Notes under the pieces: generated by a model
The model's input: only the letters and a program-made list of their open reading frames with translations
Database searches by the model: none
Told to the model about the DNA's origin: nothing
Shown here: piece by piece, positions 25,319 to 32,517 of the stretch
Layout: each line of letters begins with the position of its first letter
Numbering within the stretch: position 1 is the stretch's first letter
Translations under genes and position numbers: made by a program
Source: CAWIJJ01 sp963836425
GTDB lineage: Bacteria; Acidobacteriota; Terriglobia; Bryobacterales; Bryobacteraceae
Length of the DNA stretch: 64,000 nt
Assembly: GCA_963836425.1 (NCBI GenBank)
Contig: CAWIJJ010000015.1
Span: forward strand, 124,001-188,000
Direction of reading: 5' to 3'

Positions 25319-26095
25319 TTGCGGAATGTTCTGTCGGTAACTCTGTTCCTGGGTATGTGCGCCACCGGAATGCGCGCCCAGGGGAATTACGAAGTGCAGG
25401 TATACGGATCTTCACTGGTGCCCATCGGCGCCACCATGGTGGAGAGCCATTCGAATTTCACGGCCAAAGGCGCTCTCCAGTTCCCCGGCGGCACGCTCGC
25501 CACGCACCACGCCTTTCACGAGACGCTGGAGGTGACCCACGGGTTCAACGAGTGGTTCGAAACCGGATTTTACCTGTTCAGCAGCATCCAGCCGGACGGC
25601 TCCTGGAAATTTGTCGGCACCCATATCCGGCCGCGAGTCGCGATCCCGGAGCGCTACGGCCTGCCCGTCGGCCTCAGCCTGTCCACCGAGATCGGCTACC
25701 AGCAGGCCAGCTTCGATCCCAATACCTGGACTTGGGAAATCCGCCCCATCGTCGACAAGCAGATCGGCAAGTGGTATGGATCCTTCAATCCGACCTTCGA
25801 GAAAACGTTTCACGGCCCTTCGCGAAGCGCGGGCTACGAGTTCAGCCCCAACGCCAAGGTGAGTTACGACCTGCTGAAGCGCGTCGCCGTCGGCCTGGAA
25901 TACTACGGCGGTTTCGCGTCGTTCCGGCACTGGGAGCCGGTCAGCGAAAGCGAGCAGATGTTCCTTCCCGCCCTGGATATCGATTTCGGCCCGCGCTGGG
26001 AGTTCAACTTCGGCGTGGGCGTCGGCGTGACCCACAACACCGACCATCTGCTGATTAAGGCGATTCTGGGTTATCGTTTTGGGGGGAAGGCGTAA
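25319..26095 (+). CDS. Exported beta-barrel-like protein
   Basis: A 258-residue protein starting at TTG 25319 behind AAGGGGG. LRNVLSVTLFLGMCATGMRA is a signal peptide, and the mature protein begins near QGNYEVQVYG. Repeated amphipathic strands follow: LEVTHGFNEWFETGFYLF, GLSLSTEIGYQQASF, VAVGLEYYGG, RWEFNFGVGVGVTH. The chain ends LLIKAILGYRFGGKA. This suggests a transporter-like or porin-like outer membrane barrel. It follows the glycosyltransferase by about 50 bases. No family name can be given. The TTG start is chosen because of its ribosome binding site and signal peptide. Confidence 0.72.
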   Translation: MRNVLSVTLFLGMCATGMRAQGNYEVQVYGSSLVPIGATMVESHSNFTAKGALQFPGGTLATHHAFHETLEVTHGFNEWFETGFYLFSSIQPDGSWKFVGTHIRPRVAIPERYGLPVGLSLSTEIGYQQASFDPNTWTWEIRPIVDKQIGKWYGSFNPTFEKTFHGPSRSAGYEFSPNAKVSYDLLKRVAVGLEYYGGFASFRHWEPVSESEQMFLPALDIDFGPRWEFNFGVGVGVTHNTDHLLIKAILGYRFGGKA

Positions 26096-26549
26096 GCGCG
26101 CGCTTGCGTGCGTCCACCCAGGCCGGGAACACGGTGGGGTTCTCGAGCCACACCAGCATCCACTGCGCCATCTCCTCCTTGTCCGCCGCCTTCCCGGGAT
26201 CCGTCCGCGGATTCCGTGCCAGAAACTGTGCCCGCTCGCGCGCGCCGATCACCTGCCGCCGGCAATAACGTGCGCGCTCCCGCGCGCCGGCAGCCGACGC
26301 GTCTTCGTAGACCTTCGCCAGTTCGCGCAGCGACTGCTCCAGTTCCTCGAAGGTGTGCTGCCGGACTCCCGCGTACGGCTGCTCGAACGGCAGGCCGGTG
26401 GCGCGCAGCAGTTCGCGCAGATAGCTTTCCGATACCGGGGCCAGCCGCATCATCAGGTCGCCCCACACCTTTTCCGTGATGGCCTCGGGTTGTGCCGCGG
26501 CCAGGTAATCGCGCAAACCTTGCTTGACGGATTTACTTCGCGCGGCCAC
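26055..26549 (-). CDS. Helical protein of unknown function, coupled to mltG
   Basis: About 164 residues, largely helical and charged: KQGLRDYLAAAQPEAITEKV, APVSESYLRELLRATGLPFE, TFEELEQSLRELAKVYEDAS, ERARYCRRQVIGARERAQFL. I place the start at GTG 26549, which overlaps the mltG end by 17 bases; no ATG gives a better fit. I do not recognise a family and see no signal peptide, so it is probably cytoplasmic. Its end overlaps the 3' end of the convergent gene 25319-26095 by 41 bases. It probably belongs to the ruvX-mltG operon. Confidence 0.65.
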   Translation of the reverse strand: MAARSKSVKQGLRDYLAAAQPEAITEKVWGDLMMRLAPVSESYLRELLRATGLPFEQPYAGVRQHTFEELEQSLRELAKVYEDASAAGARERARYCRRQVIGARERAQFLARNPRTDPGKAADKEEMAQWMLVWLENPTVFPAWVDARKRALTPSPQNDNPESP

Positions 26550-27525
26550 TGCGATACCTGGCGGTGGCGGCTTGGTGGGCCGCAAGGCTGCTCGAGAATT
26601 CGTGCGTGCCGGAGCCGTCCGGCTTGAGCACGAAATAGAGCGCGTCGGTTTCCGCCGGGTCGAGCGCCGCGCGGATCGATTCCACACCGGGATTGGCGAT
26701 CGGCCCCGGCGGCAGTCCGGCGTGCCGGTAGGTGTTGTACGGGTCCTCGCTGTCGAGGTCCGACCGGTAGATCGTGCCGCGGTAGCGGTGGGCCAGCAGC
26801 GCGGCATAAATCGTAGTCGGATCGCAGTCGAGCTTCATGCCGATCTCGAGGCGGTTGCGAAATACGGCGGCGATTCGCGGGCGTTCCTCCGGCCGCTTCC
26901 CCTCCTTTTCCACCAGCGACGCGAGTGTGATCGTCGTGTGCGGGTCGGCGTCCGTTTTGAGGCCGGTCCAGACCTGGCGGAACTTCGCGGTCATCAGCTC
27001 GCACAGTTTTTCCGGCGTGGTGGAGCGGGTCAGGCGGTAGGTATTGGGAAACAGGTAGCCCTCGAGGCTCGGGGCGCTTGCGTCGAGGTCCAGGATCAGC
27101 GCCGGTTTGCGGGCCGCGGCTACGAATTCGTCGGCTTTGAATAGCCCCAGATGCTCCGCCTCCGCCCCGATATCGAACATATTCTTTCCTTCGGGCACTA
27201 CCAGTTCGTAATAGAAGATGTCGCCGCGCGCGATCCGGCCCAGAACCTCTACCGGAGTGGAGGCGCCCGTAAACCGGTACTCTCCGGCTTGCAGGAGCCT
27301 GCCCCGCCGGACGGCGCGCGCCAGCAGGAAATCCCACTCGCTGCGAACCACGCCGGCGGCTGCCAGTCGCTGCGCAATGGAACGCGCGGGCGCACCACGC
27401 GGAATCTCCACGAAGATTTCGCTGCCGAACCCGCGGTACGGAGACATCAGCCGGTATCCGAGATAGGCTGCCAGCGCCAGGCCGGCAACCAGGAGAACGC
27501 CGAAAAGCCGGAGTATCTTCTTCAT
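26533..27525 (-). CDS. mltG: Endolytic murein transglycosylase MltG
   Basis: Inner-membrane enzyme that cuts nascent peptidoglycan strands and sets glycan length. The 330-residue protein has an N-terminal membrane anchor (about residues 5-23), a LysM-like region (VEIPRGAPARSIAQRLAAAG) and the YceG catalytic domain with Glu207 in ITLASLVEKEGK. RIAAVFRNRLEIGMKLDCDP and YNTYRHAGLPPGPIANPG follow. All key motifs are present and length is normal. Its ATG overlaps the ruvX stop (ATGA). The ruvX-mltG pairing is frequent in bacteria and supports both assignments. Confidence 0.95.
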   Translation of the reverse strand: MKKILRLFGVLLVAGLALAAYLGYRLMSPYRGFGSEIFVEIPRGAPARSIAQRLAAAGVVRSEWDFLLARAVRRGRLLQAGEYRFTGASTPVEVLGRIARGDIFYYELVVPEGKNMFDIGAEAEHLGLFKADEFVAAARKPALILDLDASAPSLEGYLFPNTYRLTRSTTPEKLCELMTAKFRQVWTGLKTDADPHTTITLASLVEKEGKRPEERPRIAAVFRNRLEIGMKLDCDPTTIYAALLAHRYRGTIYRSDLDSEDPYNTYRHAGLPPGPIANPGVESIRAALDPAETDALYFVLKPDGSGTHEFSSSLAAHQAATARYRSGRAK

Positions 27526-27947
27526 AGGGAGTCGAGATAACTCTGGAGCAGAATGACGGCGGAAAGCCGGTCCACGGCGGCCGCCCGTTTTTCGATGCTG
27601 ATGCCGCTCTCCCGCAATACCCGGCCGGCCTGCACGCTGGTCAGGCGCTCATCCCAGAATTTCACCGGCAGCTTGAGGCGCTGTTCGATCGCTTCGGCGA
27701 ACTCGTGCACCCACCTCGACTGCCGCCCTTCGTTTCCGCCCATATTCACAGGGTTACCCAGCAGGATAAGTTCCACCTCGTAGTCGCGCGCCAGCCGCCC
27801 CAACGCGTCCAGATCCGTCCGCTTGTTGGTGCGCACCAGGTTAGGGAGGCCTTGCGCGGTGATACCCAAGGGATCGCTGATGGCGAGTCCGACCCGTTTT
27901 TTGCCCAGGTCCAGGGCGAGGATGCGGGGCTTCAGGGACGGCGTCAA
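27522..27947 (-). CDS. ruvX: Putative pre-16S rRNA nuclease, YqgF/RuvX family
   Basis: A 141-residue RNase H-fold nuclease, known as RuvX or YqgF, which matures the 5' end of 16S rRNA and was earlier proposed as a Holliday junction resolvase. ILALDLGKKRVGLAISDPLG carries the first metal-binding aspartate, IVLG-type LILLGNPVNMGG the second region, and KFWDERLTSVQAGR the third acidic site; DRLSAVILLQSYLD closes the domain. It is the first gene of ruvX-mltG and divergent from the AI-2E family gene at 27976, with 28 bases between starts. Confidence 0.93.
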   Translation of the reverse strand: MTPSLKPRILALDLGKKRVGLAISDPLGITAQGLPNLVRTNKRTDLDALGRLARDYEVELILLGNPVNMGGNEGRQSRWVHEFAEAIEQRLKLPVKFWDERLTSVQAGRVLRESGISIEKRAAAVDRLSAVILLQSYLDSL

Positions 27948-27975
27948 AGGTTCACTTCATTATAGACACGCCGCC

Positions 27976-29196
27976 ATGCTACATTCGGGGAAAGGGCCGT
28001 CTAAGGCCGTGGCGCTAGTTACCAATCCAGCTTCCAATACAGCCGCAGCCGCACAACAGGCGCGGCACCTGGCGATCCCCATCGTCGCGTTGGGGGTGAT
28101 CATCGCGATCCTGTACTTCGGGCGCGTCTTCTTCATCACCTCCATTCTGGCCGTCACCATCGCCTTCATCCTGGAGCCTTTTGTCGCACTGCTGGTGCAG
28201 ATCCGCCTGCCTCGGAGCTTGGCCAGCTTTGTGGTGTGCACCCTCGCGTTGCTTTTCATCTACATGATGGGGATGGGCGCTTACTCGCAACTGGCGGCGA
28301 TTTACGGGGAACTGCCGAAATACGGGCAACGCATCGGCGACATCATAGACACGGTCCAGCAGAAGATCCAGGCCACCGAGGAACGAACATACCAACTGGT
28401 GGTGCCGGCCCGCCAGCGGCAGCAGGAGGAGGAGCGCGTTCGCGCCCAGCAGGCAGCCGAACAGGCGCGCAAGAAGAGCCGCCGTGCCGCTCCGGCCCCG
28501 GTCGTGACGCCCGAAGTGCCCGCCCCCATCCCGGAAGTGCGCATTCACGAGGAAAACACGCCCATCGCCGACTATATTGCGTCGCGCCTGGCCTCCTTTT
28601 ACCAGATCCTGCTGATGGTCAGTTTCGTGCCCTTTCTGGTCTACTTCATGCTGAGCTGGCGCGATCACATCAACCGCAGTTTTCTTCAGTTCTTCCACGG
28701 CGAAGACCGGTTGGTGGCCGCCCGCAGCCTGCAGGGAATCGCCGAAATGGTGCGCGCCTTCGTGGTCGGAAATTTTCTGCTCGGGCTGCTGCTGGCCTTC
28801 CTCAGCTCCACCGCCTTCTGGCTGATGCGGCTTCCGTACCCGCTGCTTGTCGGACCGCTGAGCGGCTTCCTCAGCCTCGTTCCCTATGTGGGCCTGCCCA
28901 TGGCCATGATCCCGCCGCTGTTTACGGCGCTTGGCATCAACCAGGTGTCCACCTACGTGCTCGTCATGGCCGTGGTGTCGCTGCTCCACCTTGTCGCCAT
29001 GAACCTGCTGTATCCGAAAATAGTCGGTTCGCGCGTGCACTTGAACCCGCTGGTGGTGACTTTTTCGCTGATGTTGTGGGGTTTTCTCTGGGACGCGGCG
29101 GGGCTGCTGCTGGCCATCCCGCTGACCGCCGGGCTCAAGGCGGTGTGCGACAACGTGAAAGGGCTGCGGCCGATCGGCAAGTTTCTCGGCGACTGA
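27976..29196 (+). CDS. AI-2E family (PerM/TqsA-like) membrane transporter
   Basis: A 406-residue integral membrane protein with about eight helices. The N-terminal pair is IPIVALGVIIAILYFGRVFF and ILAVTIAFILEPFVALLV. A large hydrophilic stretch follows (about residues 125-195), rich in Q, E, R, A and P (QQEEERVRAQQAAEQARKKS). The C-terminal bundle includes ILLMVSFVPFLVYFMLSW, VGPLSGFLSLVPYVGLPMAM and LLYPKIVGSRVHLNPLVV. The family includes AI-2 exporters, sodium antiporters and permeases of unknown cargo, so the substrate is open. The long charged insertion is unusual for the family. Start ATG 27976 is likely; GTG or TTG alternatives exist. Confidence 0.85.
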   Translation: MLHSGKGPSKAVALVTNPASNTAAAAQQARHLAIPIVALGVIIAILYFGRVFFITSILAVTIAFILEPFVALLVQIRLPRSLASFVVCTLALLFIYMMGMGAYSQLAAIYGELPKYGQRIGDIIDTVQQKIQATEERTYQLVVPARQRQQEEERVRAQQAAEQARKKSRRAAPAPVVTPEVPAPIPEVRIHEENTPIADYIASRLASFYQILLMVSFVPFLVYFMLSWRDHINRSFLQFFHGEDRLVAARSLQGIAEMVRAFVVGNFLLGLLLAFLSSTAFWLMRLPYPLLVGPLSGFLSLVPYVGLPMAMIPPLFTALGINQVSTYVLVMAVVSLLHLVAMNLLYPKIVGSRVHLNPLVVTFSLMLWGFLWDAAGLLLAIPLTAGLKAVCDNVKGLRPIGKFLGD

Positions 29197-29200
29197 GCGC

Positions 29201-30196
29201 ATGAGCGAAATCCCGGAGCCCCGCCGCCTTTTCCTCGAGAAGCTGAAGGAAAGGGCCCGCCGCCGCAAAGCCGTCGTCGTCTTCCCGGAGGGCAGCGACC
29301 CGCGCGTTCTCGCGGCCGCGGCGCAACTGGCAGCCGGCGATCTCGTCAGTCCCGTGCTCGTGGGCCGTCCGCCCGCCTCCCCGCCCGCCGGCGTCCGCTT
29401 CGCCGATCCGGACACTTCGCCCGAACTTCCACGCTACGCCGCGCTCTATCACGAACGGCGCCGCGCCAAGGGTGTCACCGAAGCCGGTGCCGCCGCGGTG
29501 GCCCGCTCGCCTTTGTATTTCGCGGCACTCATGGTTGGCTCCGGTGACGCGGACGGCTTCGTGGGCGGCGCCGTCAACAGCACCGCCGAGACCGTCCGCG
29601 CGGCCCTCCATGCCATCGGCCCGAATCCGCACACCCCCCTCGTGTCCAGCTTTTTCGTCATCGGCCTTCGCAATCCTGACCTGGGCCACGGCGGGCTCAT
29701 GCTGTTCGCCGATTGCGGCGTGGTCATCGACCCTTCCGCCGGCCAGCTTGCCGATATCGCCATCTCCACCGCGGCCAGCACGCGCGCGCTGCTCGAAACC
29801 GAGCCGGTGGTCGCCCTGCTGAGCTTCTCCACCATGGGGAGCGCGCGGCATCCGGAAGTGGACAAGATCGTCGAGGCCCTGCGCCTCGTCCGTGCCCGCG
29901 AACCGGAACTGATCGTCGACGGCGAGCTGCAATTGGACGCGGCCGTGTGCCGCGAGATCTGCGACGTCAAAGCGCCCGGCTCCTGCGTCGGCGGACGCGC
30001 CAACACCTTGATCTTTCCCAACCTCGCGGCGGGAAACATCGGCTATAAACTGGTGGAGCGGCTCGGCGGCGCCATGGCCCTCGGCCCCTTTCTGCAAGGA
30101 CTCGCGCGCCCGGCCAACGACCTGTCGCGCGGCTGCTCGGCAGACGATATCTTTGCCGTTGCCCTGGTGACGGCCCTGCAAACGGAGCCCGACTGA
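29201..30196 (+). CDS. pta: Phosphate acetyltransferase (PTA_PTB family)
   Basis: A 331-residue single-domain enzyme that interconverts acetyl-CoA and acetyl phosphate. It has AVVVFPEGSDPRVLAAAAQL, YFAALMVGSGDADGFVGGAV, the conserved GGLMLFADCGVVIDPSAGQL, VVALLSFSTMGSARHPEVDK, VDGELQLDAAV and NTLIFPNLAAGNIGYKLVER. These are the phosphate- and CoA-binding signatures. Phosphate butyryltransferase is less likely given the motif spacing. It starts 4 bases after the AI-2E family gene, and its stop shares one base with the start of the deacetylase-like gene. No acetate kinase is present in the window. Confidence 0.92.
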   Translation: MSEIPEPRRLFLEKLKERARRRKAVVVFPEGSDPRVLAAAAQLAAGDLVSPVLVGRPPASPPAGVRFADPDTSPELPRYAALYHERRRAKGVTEAGAAAVARSPLYFAALMVGSGDADGFVGGAVNSTAETVRAALHAIGPNPHTPLVSSFFVIGLRNPDLGHGGLMLFADCGVVIDPSAGQLADIAISTAASTRALLETEPVVALLSFSTMGSARHPEVDKIVEALRLVRAREPELIVDGELQLDAAVCREICDVKAPGSCVGGRANTLIFPNLAAGNIGYKLVERLGGAMALGPFLQGLARPANDLSRGCSADDIFAVALVTALQTEPD

Positions 30197-31125
30197 TGCT
30201 GCCCTTCCGCCTGGTCTACCACGAACAGTACGACCTGCATCTCGGCGCGCACGTCTTCCCGTCGAAAAAATACAAGTGGCTGCACGATCGTTTACTGCGC
30301 ACCCGCTTCGCCTCGGCCGAAGACTTCGTCGCCCCCGAGCCGGCCACCGACGAAGACGTGCTGCTGGTTCACGATCCCGGCTGGGTTGCCAAACTGCGCA
30401 ACGCCACGCTCACCTATCAGGATGTGCTGCGGCTGGAGATTCCTTACTCGCGCCAGATGGTGGAGGCCTTCTGGCTGGCCGCCGGCGGCAGCATCCTGGC
30501 TGCCCGCCAGGCCCTTTCCGGCGGCATCGGATTCAACGTCGGCGGCGGGTTTCACCACGCCTTCCCCGCTCACGGCGAGGGCTTCTGCGCAGTCAACGAC
30601 ATCGCCATCGCCATCCGGCGCCTGCAAAAAGACGGCCTGATTCACCGCGCCATGGTGGTCGATTGCGACGTTCACCACGGCAACGGGACGGCCGCCGTCT
30701 TCGCCGGAGACTCCTCCGTCTTCACTCTATCCATCCATCAGTTCAACAACTATCCGAGCGAGAAACCGCCTTCCAGCCTGGATATCCACCTGGCCGACGG
30801 CATCGGCGACGCCGAGTACCTCCACCGTCTCGGGAACGGCTACCGCGCGGCGTTGTCCATGTTTCAGCCCGAACTGGTCGTCTATGTAGCCGGCGCGGAC
30901 CCGTTCTTCGAAGACCAGTTGGGCGGCCTCGCCATCACGTTCGAAGGACTCATGGAGCGCGATCGCCTGGTGCTGTGGAGCGCCCTGACGCACGGCATAC
31001 CCGTAGCCATCGTGCTCGCCGGAGGCTACGCCCAAAGCGTCGAAGACACCATCACCATCCACGCCAACACCGCCGCCGTAGCGCAGGACGTCTACCGGAA
31101 ACTCCGCGCGCCGGCCGGTGTCTGA
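30196..31125 (+). CDS. Histone deacetylase-family (AcuC-like) protein deacetylase
   Basis: A 309-residue zinc deacetylase of the arginase/HDAC fold. The catalytic residues are visible: GGGFHHAFPAHGEGFCAVND (paired histidines), VVDCDVHHGNGTA (zinc Asp and His), VYVAGADPFFEDQLGGL (second zinc Asp) and GGYAQSVED (the transition-state tyrosine). Bacterial members deacetylate acetyl-CoA synthetase, other acetyl-lysines, polyamines or small acetylated metabolites; the target here is unknown. ATG 30196 overlaps the last base of the pta stop, so the two are translationally coupled. Confidence 0.88.
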   Translation: MLPFRLVYHEQYDLHLGAHVFPSKKYKWLHDRLLRTRFASAEDFVAPEPATDEDVLLVHDPGWVAKLRNATLTYQDVLRLEIPYSRQMVEAFWLAAGGSILAARQALSGGIGFNVGGGFHHAFPAHGEGFCAVNDIAIAIRRLQKDGLIHRAMVVDCDVHHGNGTAAVFAGDSSVFTLSIHQFNNYPSEKPPSSLDIHLADGIGDAEYLHRLGNGYRAALSMFQPELVVYVAGADPFFEDQLGGLAITFEGLMERDRLVLWSALTHGIPVAIVLAGGYAQSVEDTITIHANTAAVAQDVYRKLRAPAGV

Positions 31126-31128
31126 CCC

Positions 31129-31899
31129 CTACTTCAGTTCTTTCAGCTCCACCTTGCGAAACTCCACCGGGTGGCTTTCGGACTGCAGTGAGATGTAGCC
31201 CTCGGTCAGAATCATCCCATCCTTCTTCGCCGCCGGGTCGAAGTTGGTCACGCTTCCTCCGCCCACCTGCGGCTTCTCGTATTCCAGCACCTGCTTGCCG
31301 TTGACGAAGTGCCGGATCACATCGCCGCCATGCACCTCCGCCTCCACCCGCACCCACTGTTCGCCGTTAAACGTGTCCGAGGTCGAGTTGATGCAATGCG
31401 TCGTCACCAGCTTTCCGTCCATCACGACGTTCGTTCCCGGGGTGCACAGGTTGGCCGTCGTCCGCTTGCCGGTGCCGGATCCGCCCAGCAACTGCACCTC
31501 GATCGAAATCGGGAAGTCCTGGTCCTTCCCCATCGTCTCCGGAGGCTGGCAGTGCACCATGATGCCGCTGTTGCGCAGCGCCCAGGATGGTCCTTCGGGC
31601 GCCTGCTGGCCGACGAACCGGTACTCCACCGCAATCACGTAATTCGAGAACTTCTTGTTGTAGAAGATATGGCCGAACCGGTTATTGAACTTGTCGTAGG
31701 CTTCGTAGCCCACCTTCATCACGCCGTTTTCGACGCGAAAGGTGTTTCCGAAATTCTCTCCCACCGGATAACCCGTGATTTTCGGAATCCAGCCGTCGAG
31801 GTTGCGCCCGTTGAAAAGCTGGATCCACTCACCGCCGGATGGCTGGGCGTGGAGGACGATGGTGGACAATACTGCCGCGAGGCAAAGAAAACGTCGCAT
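31129..31899 (-). CDS. Secreted DUF1080 (3-keto-disaccharide hydrolase-like) protein
   Basis: A 256-residue exported protein. MRRFLCLAAVLSTIVLHAQ is a signal peptide, followed by a DUF1080 concanavalin-like sandwich with its family phrases: EWIQLFNGRNLDGWIPKI, YVIAVEYRFVG, NSGIMVHCQPP, SIEVQLLGG, NGEQWVRVEAEVHG and EGYISLQSESHPVEFRKVEL. The domain binds or hydrolyses sugars; some members act on 3-keto-glucosides. Catalytic residues are not firmly assigned in the family. It is convergent with the deacetylase gene (3 bases apart) and fits the polysaccharide-use profile of the window. Confidence 0.9.
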   Translation of the reverse strand: MRRFLCLAAVLSTIVLHAQPSGGEWIQLFNGRNLDGWIPKITGYPVGENFGNTFRVENGVMKVGYEAYDKFNNRFGHIFYNKKFSNYVIAVEYRFVGQQAPEGPSWALRNSGIMVHCQPPETMGKDQDFPISIEVQLLGGSGTGKRTTANLCTPGTNVVMDGKLVTTHCINSTSDTFNGEQWVRVEAEVHGGDVIRHFVNGKQVLEYEKPQVGGGSVTNFDPAAKKDGMILTEGYISLQSESHPVEFRKVELKELK

Positions 31900-31962
31900 G
31901 ATGGCTCCTGGGACTTAGTAGTATCACACCAGCGACCGCAAAAAATACGCCCGGCGTGGTAT

Positions 31963-32349
31963 TCAGCCCTGCCGCGAACAGAGGGCGGCGCGCACGGCTT
32001 CGAGGAGGCGATCGGCCGAAAAAGGCTTATTCAGGAAAATGGCCTCCGGATGCTTCACTGAAACGATGTTGCCCTCGACATAGCCCGACATGAAGACCAC
32101 CGCGGTTTCGGGCCTCCGGGCCGCCAGGTCTTCCGCCAGGAGCAGACCGTTCAGGTTGGGCATGATGATGTCGGTCAGCAGAACGTGAATCGGTCCCTGG
32201 ATTGTACCCGCGATTTCCAGCGCGGCCGCCCCGTCGGGGGCCTCCACAACCTCAAAATCCTGATCTTCAAGGATTTTTCTTACCATGCGCCGCAGGGGCT
32301 CATCGTCGTCTACCAGGAGAATGGTGACGGAATTTGGAGCGGCGGCCAT
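31963..32349 (-). CDS. Stand-alone response regulator receiver protein
   Basis: A 128-residue protein consisting only of a REC domain. The acidic pocket is in ILLVDDDEPLRRM, the phospho-acceptor is Asp60 (VLLTDIIMPNLNGL), the conserved Ser is in VVFMSGYVEG and the Lys in FLNKPFSADRL. The FLNKPFSADRLLEAVR pattern resembles receiver domains of hybrid kinases. There is no output domain, so it probably acts by protein contact or phosphotransfer. No histidine kinase is adjacent. About 170 bases between it and tex hold no gene. Confidence 0.92.
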   Translation of the reverse strand: MAAAPNSVTILLVDDDEPLRRMVRKILEDQDFEVVEAPDGAAALEIAGTIQGPIHVLLTDIIMPNLNGLLLAEDLAARRPETAVVFMSGYVEGNIVSVKHPEAIFLNKPFSADRLLEAVRAALCSRQG

Positions 32350-32517
32350 TTGACGCTACGGCAATGGTGCGGCCCCAGCCCTCCGACAACAGGAATGTGT
32401 ACGAACGAGCATGAGCGGCGAACAGCCGGGGACCGCAAGCCGATGGTCCGCTATTTCATGGTTAACAGGAAAGGCAGGTTAGTAATGGATAGGTACCAGA
32501 CCGTGGAATTCCGCGCC

